DNA of 64,000 bases from Vreelandella zhanjiangensis DSM 21076 (GCF_000377665.1 NZ_KB898646.1:434001-498000), one strand, 5' to 3'; positions 1 through 11,068 are shown, numbered from the stretch's first letter. Numbers and translations are program-made. The notes: a model not told the origin generated them from the sequence alone.

Positions 1-102
1 ATGGCTTTGGAAGAGGAATTCGATACTGAAATTCCTGACGAAGAAGCTGAAAAAATTACCACTGTTCAGGAAGCCATCGACTACGTAAACGCCCACCAGT
101 AA
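1..102 (+). CDS. acpP: Acyl carrier protein, C-terminal part only
   Basis: The window opens inside a reading frame for the last 33 residues of acyl carrier protein, beginning [13 protein letters not shown] and ending YVNAHQ before TAA. ACP carries growing acyl chains on a 4'-phosphopantetheine arm during type II fatty acid synthesis. The DSL motif with the modified serine lies just upstream of the window. The visible acidic helix II ([15 protein letters not shown]) and the helix IV segment [10 protein letters not shown] are typical. The ATG at position 1 is the internal Met of the helix II motif, not a start. fabF follows 191 bases downstream, as in many gammaproteobacteria. acpS, whose product modifies ACP, lies at 40341 in the same window. 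Confidence 0.93.
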   Translation: MALEEEFDTEIPDEEAEKITTVQEAIDYVNAHQ

Positions 103-150
103 GGGCAAGTTGATGCAGCAAACGAGGGTGTGGTGCTAGCACCCCCCTTA

Positions 151-180
151 AAAGCCGCCCTTTTAAAGGGCGGCTTTTTT
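151..180 (+). terminator. Rho-independent terminator after acpP
   Basis: A perfect 10-bp stem (AAAGCCGCCC / GGGCGGCTTT) with a 7-base loop is followed by a run of six or more T. It lies 48 bases after the acpP stop and before the fabF promoter region, so it probably limits the abundant acpP transcript. Confidence 0.9.
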
Positions 181-196
181 GCTTTGTACTTCACCG

Positions 197-225
197 TGAA
201 CATAACGTTCAATCTCCGTTATACT
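197..225 (+). promoter_or_regulatory. Candidate sigma-70 promoter for fabF
   Basis: TGAACA (197-202) and TATACT (220-225) are separated by 17 bases, matching the -35 and -10 consensus at 4/6 and 5/6 positions. It lies between the acpP terminator and fabF, where a separate fabF operon promoter would be expected. This is a consensus match only. Confidence 0.45.
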
Positions 226-293
226 AGTCACCTAATTTCTGCTGAAAATGACCCGGATGGGTCGAGTCACCATGGATGCCTGGAGGAAAGCTA

Positions 294-1532
294 ATGGCGC
301 GAAGAAGGGTAGTGGTAACTGGGTTAGGCCTGGTGACCCCAGTGGGCAATAGCGTGGATGAAACGTGGGCGAATATTACTGCCGGTAAAAGCGGTATCGC
401 GCCCATTGAGCACTTTGATACAAGTAGCTTCAATACACGCTTTGGTGGTTCGGTTAAGAATTTTGATATCAGCCCTTACCTGAACCCCAAAGAAGCCCGC
501 AAGATGGACCTGTTCATTCAGTACGGCATGGCGGCTGGCGCTCAGGCAATACAGGATGCTGGCATTACCTGTACAGAAGAGAATGCCCCGCGTATCGGGG
601 TGGCTATGGGGTCGGGTATCGGTGGCCTGCCCATGATCGAGCATAATCACAATGCGCTTAATAAGGGCGGCGCTCGCCGCGTATCACCTTTTTTCGTGCC
701 TGGCTCCATCATCAACATGATCTCGGGCAATCTGGCGATTCAGCATGGCTTTCAAGGCCCTAATATCGCCATTACGACTGCGTGTACCAGCGGCACGCAC
801 AATATTGGCTATAGCGCGCGTACCATCGCCTATGGTGATGCAGATGTCATGATCTGTGGCGGTGCTGAAATGGCGACTACACCGCTTGGCCTGGGAGGTT
901 TCTCGGCCGCCCGAGCGCTTTCAACGCGTAATGATGACCCTGAAGCGGCAAGCCGCCCGTGGGATAAAGATCGCGACGGTTTTGTACTTTCTGATGGTGC
1001 CGGTGTGCTGGTGCTTGAAGAGTACGAGCATGCTAAAGCGCGGGGCGCGAATATCTACGCCGAACTTGTCGGGTTTGGCATGAGTGATGATGCCTATCAC
1101 ATGACGGCACCGCCTGAAGATGGTCGCGGGGCTGCGCTTTCCATGAGCAATGCGATTAAAGATGCTCAAATGGATCCTTCCGAGGTGCATTATATCAATG
1201 CTCATGGAACCTCCACGGCAGCGGGCGATCTGGCCGAAAGCCGGGCTGTTGAGCGGGTGATGGGCAGCGCTGCTCAGGGTGTGGCGGTAAGCTCCACCAA
1301 ATCCATGATTGGGCATCTTTTGGGGGCTGCTGGCGCTGTTGAAGCGGTATTCAGCATTCTGGCCATTCGTGATCAGGTAGCACCGCCCACAATTAACCTG
1401 GATAACCCCCAGGAAGGCTGCAACCTGGACTATGTACCGCACACTGCGCGTAACATGCGTATTGATGTTGCGTTATCCAATTCGTTTGGGTTTGGCGGCA
1501 CCAACGGTTCGCTGTTGTTTAAAAAGGTATAA
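294..1532 (+). CDS. fabF: 3-oxoacyl-ACP synthase II (KAS II)
   Basis: This 412-residue condensing enzyme elongates acyl-ACP with malonyl-ACP in the cytoplasm. The Cys-His-His triad of the family is visible: Cys164 in [10 protein letters not shown], His304 in INAHGTST and His341 in [12 protein letters not shown]. The C-terminal [11 protein letters not shown] glycine loop is also present. The start is ATG 294 ([10 protein letters not shown]), 7 bases after GGAGG at 282-286. An in-frame ATG at 276 would add six residues but lacks a good binding site. The gene follows acpP after a terminator and has its own candidate promoter. pabC starts 6 bases after its stop, which suggests a fabF-pabC-mltG-tmk-holB transcription unit. 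Confidence 0.96.
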   Translation: MARRRVVVTGLGLVTPVGNSVDETWANITAGKSGIAPIEHFDTSSFNTRFGGSVKNFDISPYLNPKEARKMDLFIQYGMAAGAQAIQDAGITCTEENAPRIGVAMGSGIGGLPMIEHNHNALNKGGARRVSPFFVPGSIINMISGNLAIQHGFQGPNIAITTACTSGTHNIGYSARTIAYGDADVMICGGAEMATTPLGLGGFSAARALSTRNDDPEAASRPWDKDRDGFVLSDGAGVLVLEEYEHAKARGANIYAELVGFGMSDDAYHMTAPPEDGRGAALSMSNAIKDAQMDPSEVHYINAHGTSTAAGDLAESRAVERVMGSAAQGVAVSSTKSMIGHLLGAAGAVEAVFSILAIRDQVAPPTINLDNPQEGCNLDYVPHTARNMRIDVALSNSFGFGGTNGSLLFKKV

Positions 1533-1538
1533 CGCAAG

Positions 1539-2348
1539 ATGACCCTGCCTCAGGTGCCGTTTGATGACCGCGGACTGGCGTATGGGGATGGCGTGTTCGA
1601 AACGGTGCTACTGCGTCACGGCGAGCCGGTGCTTTGGCCGTATCACATAGCACGGCTGGTGCGTGGATGTCAGTGTCTGGGTATCCCCACTCCCTGCCAG
1701 GCGGCGATCGAAGCCACTTGGCAGGGCAAGGCCACGGCACCGCTTGAAGTATTAAAACTGATCGTCACCCGGGGAAGCGGTGGAAGAGGGTATGCGCTAC
1801 CCGATCCCCCAGCGCCCCGTTTACTAAGCCAGCGGACTGTGTTTGCTCCAATGGTTGAGCGCTGGGAAAATGGGGTAACGGTGCGTGTGTGCCGTTTACG
1901 CCTGGGGCATCAACCTGCCTTAGCCGGTATCAAGCATTTAAATCGGCTTGAAAATGTAATGGCGCGTCAGGAATGGCGCGATGCCATGATTGCCGAAGGT
2001 TTGCTTGCCGATCAGCAAGGACAGCTGGTTGAAGCGACAAGCATGAATGTGTTCTGGCAACAGCGAGGGCAGGTGTTTACGCCGCCGCTGGATAAATGCG
2101 GCGTGGCGGGCACACTGCGTCGCGCGTTAATTGATCAGGGCGCTGTCAGTGAAGCCAGCCTGTCACTTGAATTGCTACCCAGGATGGAGCGCGTTTGGGT
2201 GGCTAATTCCGTACAGGGTGTCTGGCCCGTTCACACGTTACTATCGGAAGACAATGTTTGCCTGCAACGCTTTCAGAGCGATAGGCACGACAAGTTTCAA
2301 ACGCTGGCGCACCGCCTGTTGGGCTATGCGCCAACTCCTATGCAGTAA
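1539..2348 (+). CDS. pabC: Aminodeoxychorismate lyase
   Basis: This 269-residue fold-type IV PLP enzyme of the branched-chain aminotransferase family splits 4-amino-4-deoxychorismate into p-aminobenzoate and pyruvate for folate synthesis. An N-terminal RGLAYGDGVFET motif is followed by the PLP lysine in GIKHLNRLENVMARQEW and by EATSMNVFW near the substrate pocket, all typical of PabC. The ATG at 1539 is 6 bases after the fabF stop, with only a weak binding site, so translation is probably coupled. The fabF-pabC-mltG order is the one found in E. coli. D-amino acid aminotransferase is an alternative within the family, but context and length favour PabC. Confidence 0.92.
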   Translation: MTLPQVPFDDRGLAYGDGVFETVLLRHGEPVLWPYHIARLVRGCQCLGIPTPCQAAIEATWQGKATAPLEVLKLIVTRGSGGRGYALPDPPAPRLLSQRTVFAPMVERWENGVTVRVCRLRLGHQPALAGIKHLNRLENVMARQEWRDAMIAEGLLADQQGQLVEATSMNVFWQQRGQVFTPPLDKCGVAGTLRRALIDQGAVSEASLSLELLPRMERVWVANSVQGVWPVHTLLSEDNVCLQRFQSDRHDKFQTLAHRLLGYAPTPMQ

Positions 2349-2377
2349 GCCCTAACTTATTTTGTTGAGGTGAAACG

Positions 2378-3382
2378 TTGAAACGGTTATTGGCCGCTGT
2401 TGGCATTATCCTGGTGTTGGGCGTTGCTGTCGCGGCAGGCAGCTATCTGTATTGGCAAAATCGCCTGGAAGCACCCTTAACGCTCGATGAGCCTGTTCTT
2501 TATCAAGTACCCGCCGGTGCTGGCTTTAATCAGGTGGTGGCGCAGTTAGAGTCTCAAGGCATTATTGATGATGCCTGGGCATTTCAATTGCTGGCACGCG
2601 TTCATCCAGAGCGCGTTCCGCGTCTTCGCGTGGGTGAGTATCAGCTGACACCCGGGATGAGCGGTCTTGAGATGATCGCGCTGTTAGGCAGTAACAATGT
2701 AGTTACCTATGCATTAACGCTTCCCGAAGGGCGCACGTTTAATCAATTGCGTGAGCTGCTCAATAGTGCGCCAAAGCTTGGCCATCAAACGGCCGATATG
2801 AGCGATGAAGAGATCATGGCGCTGCTGGACCGTGAAGGCACCTTTCCAGAAGGCTGGTTTTTCCCTGATACATACCGTTATCACCTGGGGATGGACGACG
2901 TCGATATTCTGCGTCAAGCGCTTGCACGCATGGAGCGTATTTTAGAGGAAGTGTGGGAATCTCGTGCAGAAGACCTGACCGTTGAGTCGCCTTACGAGGC
3001 GCTTATCATGGCATCGCTGATTGAGCGGGAAACCGGGGCGCCTGAAGAGCGGCGTGAAATAGCCGGTGTCTTTAAGCGTCGTATGGAGCAGGGCATGCGC
3101 CTGCAAACCGACCCTACCGTGATTTACGGCATGGGCGAGCGCTACGAGGGGCGTATTACCTATGCCGATCTGCGCGAAGCCACGCCTTACAATACCTATG
3201 TGATTAATGGTATGCCGCCCACGCCGATTGCCATGCCGGGGCGGGCGTCGCTTGAGGCGGCCGTTAATCCTCTGCCCGGTGATACGCTGTATTTTGTATC
3301 GCGTGGCGATGGTACGCACCAATTCTCACGCACGCTGCGTGAGCACAATAATGCGGTTAATCGTTATATTCGCAACCGTTGA
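2378..3382 (+). CDS. mltG: Endolytic murein transglycosylase MltG (YceG-like)
   Basis: This 334-residue inner-membrane protein has one N-terminal membrane segment (about residues 5-25, LAAVGIILVLGVAVAAGSYLYW) and a periplasmic YceG domain. The family cleaves nascent glycan strands and probably ends their polymerisation. The catalytic glutamate sits in the conserved ASLIERETG stretch, and the TDPTVIYGMG and NTYVINGMPPTPIAMPG motifs are intact. Translation starts at TTG 2378, about 7 bases after TTGAGG, which is a rare but well-supported start because no nearby ATG precedes the membrane helix. The gene sits 29 bases after pabC and 13 before tmk, as in E. coli. Confidence 0.93.
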   Translation: MKRLLAAVGIILVLGVAVAAGSYLYWQNRLEAPLTLDEPVLYQVPAGAGFNQVVAQLESQGIIDDAWAFQLLARVHPERVPRLRVGEYQLTPGMSGLEMIALLGSNNVVTYALTLPEGRTFNQLRELLNSAPKLGHQTADMSDEEIMALLDREGTFPEGWFFPDTYRYHLGMDDVDILRQALARMERILEEVWESRAEDLTVESPYEALIMASLIERETGAPEERREIAGVFKRRMEQGMRLQTDPTVIYGMGERYEGRITYADLREATPYNTYVINGMPPTPIAMPGRASLEAAVNPLPGDTLYFVSRGDGTHQFSRTLREHNNAVNRYIRNR

Positions 3383-3386
3383 TTAA

Positions 3387-5026
<1,640 letters not shown>

Positions 5027-5050
5027 TTTTCTATGGCGCGCGAGGTTGAT

Positions 5051-5383
5051 ATGAATGTTCACAAAGCCCTTGCCCTGACCGTGCCCGATATTGCTACGCT
5101 ATTGTCTGCCTATATGCCGTTTTTAGACCGTGGGGGCATTTTTGTTCCCACCAAAACGCCGTATGCGTTGGGCGATCAGGTCACTTTACTTCTTACTTTG
5201 CCGGATGAAAGCGAACGGATCACCGTTTCGGGTGATGTTGTGTGGGTGACACCCAGCGAAGCAGACACCCAGCGTACGCCGGGCATTGGCGTGCATTTTC
5301 GCTCACAGGATAATGCTCTGCGCGAGCGTATCGAAACGTTACTGACAGAGGCAAGTTCTACGACTCCCTCGTTTACGCTTTAA
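5051..5383 (+). CDS. pilZ: Type IV pilus PilZ protein
   Basis: This 110-residue single-domain PilZ protein is of the type needed for type IV pilus assembly. In P. aeruginosa that protein acts with PilB and FimX and does not itself bind cyclic di-GMP. The N-terminal half (LTVPDIATLLSAYMPFLDRGGIFVPT) matches the pilus-type PilZ, and the RxxxR and D/NxSxxG ligand motifs of cyclic di-GMP-binding PilZ domains are absent. The start was set at ATG 5051, which has GAGG at 5042-5045; an ATG at 5033 would add six residues without a good site. Its place between holB and the TatD gene supports the call. No other pilus genes lie in this window. Confidence 0.88.
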   Translation: MNVHKALALTVPDIATLLSAYMPFLDRGGIFVPTKTPYALGDQVTLLLTLPDESERITVSGDVVWVTPSEADTQRTPGIGVHFRSQDNALRERIETLLTEASSTTPSFTL

Positions 5384-5422
5384 TATCCTGCCTTATTCTT
5401 CTTTATTGTTGCTGAGACGTTC

Positions 5423-6262
5423 ATGTTTGTTGATTCGCACTGTCATTTAGATCGTTTATCTGAACATACCCATGAAGGCGATATAGCCGCCACGCTGAAC
5501 GCGGCGCGGGCGGCCAACGTCAGTCAGTTTTTAGCGGTTGCGGTTACGCTTGACGATATGCCGGGGCTTGCTGCGATTGCCCGCGAGCATGCTGATGTCG
5601 CTATCTCGGCAGGCCTGCATCCGCTGCACAAGCCTGAGCAGGAACCCAGTATCAGCGATATTCAAGAAGCCGCCGAGCGATATGGCGCGGTGGCCATTGG
5701 TGAAACCGGGCTGGATTATCACTATCAGGACAGCGTGTCGGCTGATGTGCAGCATGAACGCTTCAAGCGCCACTTGTTGGCCGCGCGGGAGCTTGAACTG
5801 CCGGTCATCGTGCATACTCGCGAAGCTAAAGAAGATACGCTCGCCTTATTGCGCGAACACAGTAACCCGCGGGTCGGGGGCGTACTTCACTGCTTTACCG
5901 AAGACCTGGATATGGCCCGCGAGGCCGTGCGGCTTGGCTTCTATATCTCGTTGTCAGGTATTATTACCTTCAACAACGCCGCATCACTGCGTGAGCTGGC
6001 TCGCCAACTGCCGCTTGATCGCCTATTGATTGAAACCGACAGCCCTTATCTAGCGCCTGTGCCATACCGCGGCAAACCCAATGAGCCTGCCTGGGTGGTC
6101 GAGGTGGCGGAGTGTATCGCCAAGGAGCGCGGGGTGAGTGTTGATGAGGTGGCCATGCAGACAACCGCTAATTTCTATCAGCTTTTTAAAGCGGCAGTGC
6201 CCGATGCCCCGGCGCATATCAAAGACGCGCTGGCGCAGGCTGGGTTAGTGTCATCACGTTAA
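5423..6262 (+). CDS. TatD-family metal-dependent hydrolase (YcfH-like)
   Basis: This 279-residue TIM-barrel DNase-type hydrolase belongs to the TatD/YcfH family, whose members are metal-dependent 3'-5' exonucleases or deoxyribonucleases. Metal ligands are visible in order: DSHCHLD at the N terminus, GETGLDYHY, VIVHTREA, VLHCFTED and ETDSPYLAPVP. The length is somewhat above the usual 260 because of a C-terminal extension after the QLFK motif. The start is ATG 5423, 39 bases after pilZ. Whether the native substrate is DNA or D-aminoacyl-tRNA cannot be told from sequence. Confidence 0.9.
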   Translation: MFVDSHCHLDRLSEHTHEGDIAATLNAARAANVSQFLAVAVTLDDMPGLAAIAREHADVAISAGLHPLHKPEQEPSISDIQEAAERYGAVAIGETGLDYHYQDSVSADVQHERFKRHLLAARELELPVIVHTREAKEDTLALLREHSNPRVGGVLHCFTEDLDMAREAVRLGFYISLSGIITFNNAASLRELARQLPLDRLLIETDSPYLAPVPYRGKPNEPAWVVEVAECIAKERGVSVDEVAMQTTANFYQLFKAAVPDAPAHIKDALAQAGLVSSR

Positions 6263-6287
6263 ACTGTGCAAGCGTAAGGTGGGTGCG

Positions 6288-6857
6288 ATGAATATTGATC
6301 GACTACTCCAGCAACGTCAAAGCGCGGCCAGTATTCCGCCTTTAGATCAATGGCAGCCAGCGCTGTCGGGTGATATCAATATTGTGATTCAGGCCGATGG
6401 TACCTGGCTGCACGATGGGCAGCCGTTTGCCCGGCCGAATATTGCGCGCCTGTTATCAACGCTTTTGCGCCATGATTCAGACGGTGTTTGCCTGGTAACG
6501 CCGGTTGAGCGTTGGCGCGTTCAGGTTGAGGATTTGCCTTTTGTGGCGGTCGAGGCCGATTTCCGTGATGACGTCTGGTGGTTTACCACCCAGTTTGATG
6601 ATGTCGTACGTTTGGACCAGTCGCACCCTTTATCCATTAGCCAGACGCCGCAGGGCGAGTCGGTGCCGGAAGTCAGCGTCCGTTATGGGCTGGCGGCCAG
6701 ATTGCATCGCCATGTGTTTTACCAATTGGTTGAGGCCTCCAGCACCCGGGAACTTGCTAACGGTCAGTGTGAGGTGGGTATTTGGAGCGCCGGTGACTGG
6801 TATCCGCTAGGCCAGGTGGACGCTATGGATAATGGCTCGCCAAGTGAGGTTTCGTGA
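6288..6857 (+). CDS. DUF1285 family protein
   Basis: This 189-residue cytoplasmic protein matches the DUF1285 family, judging by the N-terminal segment with DINIVIQADGTWLHDGQPFAR and the later VTPVERWRVQVEDLPFVAVEA. No catalytic motif or membrane segment is visible, and the function is not known. The start is ATG 6288 after TAAGGTGGG; an in-frame GTG at 6279 is less likely. Its stop codon overlaps the GTG start of the downstream helicase by 4 bases, so the two are probably made together. The TatD gene ends 25 bases upstream. Confidence 0.8.
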   Translation: MNIDRLLQQRQSAASIPPLDQWQPALSGDINIVIQADGTWLHDGQPFARPNIARLLSTLLRHDSDGVCLVTPVERWRVQVEDLPFVAVEADFRDDVWWFTTQFDDVVRLDQSHPLSISQTPQGESVPEVSVRYGLAARLHRHVFYQLVEASSTRELANGQCEVGIWSAGDWYPLGQVDAMDNGSPSEVS

Positions 6858-9061
6858 AGTTAACCGCTGAGCAGCATGCCGTAGTGCATCATAGCGGTGG
6901 TCATGCGCGGGTAGCGGCTGTTGCGGGCGCCGGCAAAACGACCACCATGGCGGCGCGGGTTTTGCATTTGCTTGCCAGCGGTGTAGAGCCAAAACGGGTG
7001 CTGGTGCTGATGTTCAACCGCTCGGCGCGCGATGACTTTCATCAGCGCTTGGTCAAGATGGCGCCTGACGGCCAGGTATTGCCCGCCGTGCGCACCTTTC
7101 ATTCCTTGGGTCACCGGCTTACTCAAAGCCTGTGCCGCTGGGGCGCGCTTGCGCCACGGCGGTTACTCTCGGCTGACTGGCAGCTGGAGCGCTTGCTGCG
7201 CCAGGCGAGTATCAATGTACTGCGTGACAGCGTGGAGCGCCGCGATGCGGCGATTGAAGGCGACCGACTGGAGGCCCTGGCGCATTTTTGTAACTTGGTT
7301 AAAGCCGAAATGGCCGCGCCTCAAGCGCTTTATGAGCGGCTTAATTACGAGCCCGATACCGATTATTTTCCTGCCGCCTTTGATGAGGCGGAAAAAATGC
7401 TCAGTAACGAAGGTCTGATGACCTACGCCGATCTTTTGTATCGGCCGCTACAGGTATTGGAAGCTGACAGTACACTACGCCAGCGGGTCGAAGGCTTTCT
7501 GGATCACGTGATTATTGATGAGTATCAGGATATCAACGCCGCTCAGCAACGTCTTTTGGCAGTGCTGGCGGGCAGTACGGCGTCGGTAATGGCGGTAGGT
7601 GATGCTAACCAGTGCATTTATGAATGGCGCGGCGCCCGGCCGGATACCATGCTGGAAGACTTTACCGCTACGTTTGGGCAAGCAACCGACTACCCGCTTT
7701 CCACGACCTTTCGCCACGGTCACGCGCTGGCACTTACCGCGAACCACGCGATCGTGGCCAATCGGCGGCGTCCTGATCAGCTGTGCTTGGCCGCGCCGCA
7801 TAACCCGAATACGCGGGTGTCGGTCGGGCAGGGCAATACCGTATTGCTGGATACCTTGATCGACTGGAAAGCGCAGGGCCGCGCCTTTAACCAGGTAAGT
7901 CTTCTAGTGCGTAGCTGGGCGCTTTCCGTACCTTTTCAATTGGCGCTTCTCCAGGCGGGCATTCCGTTTCGTCTGCTGCGTGAAGACCGCTTTGTATTTC
8001 GTTTGCCGCTGGTGCAGGCATTGGTCGGCTATTTAAAGCTTTCGCGTCGCCCTGAATTACTTCATCAGCCTGAACATCTGCTGCTGTTGCTTTCGCAACC
8101 AACACCTTTCGTAGCACGCGATCGGCTACAGCGCTTGGCGTATCAGCTGGCAACTACACAGAACTGGCCAGAGCGGCATGACCCCGTCCTCACGGAGCTA
8201 AAGCCATTGCAGCGGCGTACGCTAAAAAAACGCTGGGCTTTATTGTGTGAGCTTCCCAGGTTAAGCGCCTGGCCGCCGGCCAAACTGCTCAGTCATGTAG
8301 TGGAAAGTATCGACGCCGAGAAGACCTTAAAACGTGCTGCGGCACGGCGTGATAAAGGCGAAGAGGATGTGCGTCTTCTGGACGTGCTGATCGAGCAGGC
8401 GCAAAGCGTTCAAGACCCGGATGCATTTATTGAGCTTTTAGAGCGCCCGGTTGAAAACCAGGCGGGGGGCGTGCTGATTTCAACCGTACACGGCGCCAAA
8501 GGGCTGGAGTGGCCGCTGGTTGTGGTGGCTGGCGTCAATGAAGAAGATTTCCCCCACTATAGTCGTGAAACGCCGCTAAGTGATGAGCGCTTGGAAGAGG
8601 AGCGACGGCTGTTTTATGTGGCGATTACCCGTGCAGAAGAACAGCTAATAGTGTTGCACGATGGCGGCGCGCATCGCCCCAGCCGCTTTATCGCTGAAAG
8701 CGCGTGGCAGGACAGTATGCGTATTGCTGAGTGTCTGGCACAGAATGCGCCTGGCAGTGCTGCACTGAGCGTGGCGTCACCCGCTATTGTTAAGCGCTAT
8801 CTAGAGCGCTTGGGGCGCGATGATATTACCCTCGCGGTGCCTGAGGTTCGGGAGCCCAAGGCCTCTTATGCGCTGGGCGAGCCCTTTTATCCAGGGCAGC
8901 GGCTGCATCATGCGGTATTTGGTGAGGGAGAGATTGCATCTGTTGAGGGTAATCCTGCTGATCCGGTGATTGATGTACGTTTTATCCAGGCAGGACGGCG
9001 ACGTTTGATTGCTCGCCGTGCACCCATTGAGCGGCTGGAGCCGCCCGCTCAGCCAGCCTGA
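6854..9061 (+). CDS. UvrD/Rep-like superfamily 1 DNA helicase
   Basis: This 735-residue SF1A helicase contains all canonical motifs: Q motif LTAEQHAVV, Walker A AVAGAGKTTTMAAR, Walker B IIDEYQD, motif III VGDANQCIYEWRGA, motif IV TTFRHGHAL, motif V STVHGAKGLEWPLVVVAG and motif VI RRLFYVAITRAEEQL. The C terminus (about residues 650-735) carries a small basic, beta-rich segment with HHAVFGEGEI, resembling the RNA polymerase-binding Tudor-like tail of UvrD/PcrA. It starts at GTG 6854, overlapping the DUF1285 stop. It is not obviously UvrD or Rep itself. A role in repair or in removing obstacles is inferred from the family only. Confidence 0.88.
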   Translation: MKLTAEQHAVVHHSGGHARVAAVAGAGKTTTMAARVLHLLASGVEPKRVLVLMFNRSARDDFHQRLVKMAPDGQVLPAVRTFHSLGHRLTQSLCRWGALAPRRLLSADWQLERLLRQASINVLRDSVERRDAAIEGDRLEALAHFCNLVKAEMAAPQALYERLNYEPDTDYFPAAFDEAEKMLSNEGLMTYADLLYRPLQVLEADSTLRQRVEGFLDHVIIDEYQDINAAQQRLLAVLAGSTASVMAVGDANQCIYEWRGARPDTMLEDFTATFGQATDYPLSTTFRHGHALALTANHAIVANRRRPDQLCLAAPHNPNTRVSVGQGNTVLLDTLIDWKAQGRAFNQVSLLVRSWALSVPFQLALLQAGIPFRLLREDRFVFRLPLVQALVGYLKLSRRPELLHQPEHLLLLLSQPTPFVARDRLQRLAYQLATTQNWPERHDPVLTELKPLQRRTLKKRWALLCELPRLSAWPPAKLLSHVVESIDAEKTLKRAAARRDKGEEDVRLLDVLIEQAQSVQDPDAFIELLERPVENQAGGVLISTVHGAKGLEWPLVVVAGVNEEDFPHYSRETPLSDERLEEERRLFYVAITRAEEQLIVLHDGGAHRPSRFIAESAWQDSMRIAECLAQNAPGSAALSVASPAIVKRYLERLGRDDITLAVPEVREPKASYALGEPFYPGQRLHHAVFGEGEIASVEGNPADPVIDVRFIQAGRRRLIARRAPIERLEPPAQPA

Positions 9062-9090
9062 ACGTGTAAGGTTTAGGCTGGCATTTGGGC

Positions 9091-9106
9091 GTGCTCTAAA
9101 GAGCAC
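9091..9106. terminator. Hairpin between convergent helicase and etfD genes
   Basis: GTGCTC and GAGCAC form a 6-bp stem with a 4-base loop in the 54-base gap between two tail-to-tail genes. There is no clear T run on either side, so termination activity is only suggested by position. Confidence 0.3.
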
Positions 9107-9115
9107 GTGCGGGTA

Positions 9116-10780
9116 TTACATGTTCGGATAGTTGGGGCCGCCGCCGCCTTCTGGCGCTACCCAGTTGATGTTCTGGGCCGGGTCTTTAATATCACAGGTT
9201 TTGCAGTGCACGCAGTTTTGGAAGTTGATCTGAAAGCGTGGTTCGCCCGCCGTATCTTCCACCACTTCATAAACCCCCGCTGGGCAGTAGCGCTGAGCAG
9301 GCTCGGCGTACTTGGGCAGGTTTTCCTGGATAGGGATTTTGGGGTCATCAAGGCGCAGATGGCACGGCTGATCCTCTTCGTGGTTGGTGTTGGAGAGAAA
9401 TACCGAAGAGGGCTTATCAAAAGACAGCTTGCCGTCAGGCTTTGGGTAGTTGATTTTTTCGAACTCAGACGCAAGCTTTAGCGCGCCATGATCGGTAGAC
9501 GTGTCGTGCACATTGGGTAACTTGCTGCCCAGTAGCTGGTTAACAAAGTTATAGGCGCCGCCGCCCACCGTGCCGTATTTATGAATCGCCGGACCAAAGC
9601 TGGCGCTCTCTTTTAGCTCTTGATAGGCCCAACTGGCTTCCCACTTCTCAGTGAAGCTAGTCAGTTCCTGGGCGCCTTCATCGCCGCCTTTAATCGCTTC
9701 AAAGACGCTTTCTGCCGCGACCAGCCCTGACTTCATTGCCGTATGCAGGCCCTTGATCTTGGAGAAGTTGAGCGTGCCGGCATCGCAGCCAATCAACAAG
9801 CCGCCTGCAAAGGTCATCTTGGGCAAGCAGTTAAACCCACCTTTGGTAATGGCCCGAGCGCCATAAGCCACACGTTTGCCGCCTTCCAGATATTGGCTCA
9901 GTGCCGGGTGATGCTTCATGCGCTGAAATTCATCAAACGGCGACAGCCAGGGATTCTGGTAAGACAGATCCATAATCAGGCCAACCACGACCTGCTGGTT
10001 TTCAGCGTGATAAAGGAACCAGCCCCCATGAGCATTCTTATCCAAAGGCCAGCCAGAACCATGCACGACCACACCGGGCTCATGCTTGTCGGCGGGCACA
10101 TCCCACAGCTCTTTCAGGCCAATGCCGTAGTGTTGCGGATCGCGCCCTGAATCAAGAGAGAAGTGCTCGATAAGACGCTTGCCTAAATGGCCACGCGCGC
10201 CCTCGGCAAACAGCGTGTACTTGGCACGCAGCTCCATGCCGGGCATATAGCCATCTTTCGGCGTGCCGTCAGCGGCCACACCCATATCGCCAATGATAAT
10301 TCCGCGTACGGCATCTTCTTCAATAATCACTTCCTGTGCGGCAAAGCCCGGGAAGATTTCAACGCCCAAGCTCTCTGCCTGTTCGGCGAGCCAGCGGCAT
10401 AGGTTGCCGGCGCTGATCACATAGCGGGTCATTTCGCCGCCGGTATTGTGCATGCTCTTGGGCACTACGGCATTTGGCAGCTTTTGAGCTTTGTGCGCGT
10501 CTTTAAGCAGGTAAACATCGTCACGAATGGCGGGGGTGTTTAAGGGAGCGCCACGCTCTTGCCAGTCGGGAAACAGCTCCGCCAGAGCCCGCGGTTCAAA
10601 AACAGCGCCGGATAAAATATGTGCACCGACTTCAGAGCCTTTTTCCACAACACAAACGGTTAGCTCCTGTTCGGCTTCATTGGCTTGCTGCATCAGGCGG
10701 CAGGCTGCGGAAAGTCCGGACGGACCCGCGCCTACAATCACTACATCAAAGTCCATGACATCGCGTTCAACATTTTCCAC
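9116..10780 (-). CDS. etfD: Electron-transfer flavoprotein-ubiquinone oxidoreductase
   Basis: This 554-residue membrane-associated flavoprotein passes electrons from reduced ETF to ubiquinone. An N-terminal FAD dinucleotide motif (VVIVGAGPSGLSAACRL) is followed by the ETF-QO central domain (MTRYVISAGNLCRWL, FAEGARGHLGKRLI, GGFNCLPKMTFAGGLLIGCDAGTLN). A C-terminal 4Fe-4S module has cysteines in RYCPAGVYEV and NCVHCKTCDI. The start is set at GTG 10780, with AAGGAG about 9 bases upstream; an ATG seven codons earlier lacks such a site. It is transcribed divergently from etfB-etfA, so the three proteins of one electron path are encoded together. Confidence 0.94.
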   Translation of the reverse strand: MENVERDVMDFDVVIVGAGPSGLSAACRLMQQANEAEQELTVCVVEKGSEVGAHILSGAVFEPRALAELFPDWQERGAPLNTPAIRDDVYLLKDAHKAQKLPNAVVPKSMHNTGGEMTRYVISAGNLCRWLAEQAESLGVEIFPGFAAQEVIIEEDAVRGIIIGDMGVAADGTPKDGYMPGMELRAKYTLFAEGARGHLGKRLIEHFSLDSGRDPQHYGIGLKELWDVPADKHEPGVVVHGSGWPLDKNAHGGWFLYHAENQQVVVGLIMDLSYQNPWLSPFDEFQRMKHHPALSQYLEGGKRVAYGARAITKGGFNCLPKMTFAGGLLIGCDAGTLNFSKIKGLHTAMKSGLVAAESVFEAIKGGDEGAQELTSFTEKWEASWAYQELKESASFGPAIHKYGTVGGGAYNFVNQLLGSKLPNVHDTSTDHGALKLASEFEKINYPKPDGKLSFDKPSSVFLSNTNHEEDQPCHLRLDDPKIPIQENLPKYAEPAQRYCPAGVYEVVEDTAGEPRFQINFQNCVHCKTCDIKDPAQNINWVAPEGGGGPNYPNM

Positions 10781-10880
10781 CTGGTTTCTCCTTATTCTCA
10801 TAAGTGCAGTGCCTTATAAAAACACGGCCTTAATTTAAAACGGTCGTTTGCTTCTGGTTATACTCCATGATAGGCATAAT

Positions 10881-10893
10881 ACCTGTGTCAGGT
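10881..10893. promoter_or_regulatory. Candidate operator palindrome upstream of etfD
   Basis: The 13-bp sequence ACCTGTGTCAGGT is a perfect 5-3-5 inverted repeat, loosely flanked by AGGC and GCCT. It lies about 100 bases upstream of the etfD start. The regulator is unknown; it does not match the GAAAC-type PsrA site known for Pseudomonas etf genes. Confidence 0.3.
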
Positions 10894-11068
10894 CACGCCT
10901 ACGATGGTAAAACCCGCCTTTCCGGCTAAGTAACCCAAAGGCAGTGCTATTTAGGGCAGTCCTTCGACCATTGCGCTGAGAATGGGTATTGTTGCCACCC
11001 AGCAGGCTGTGGCAAATTGATAGGGTTTTTTGATTGCGTACCTATCAAACGCTTGCATGAATTTATCG

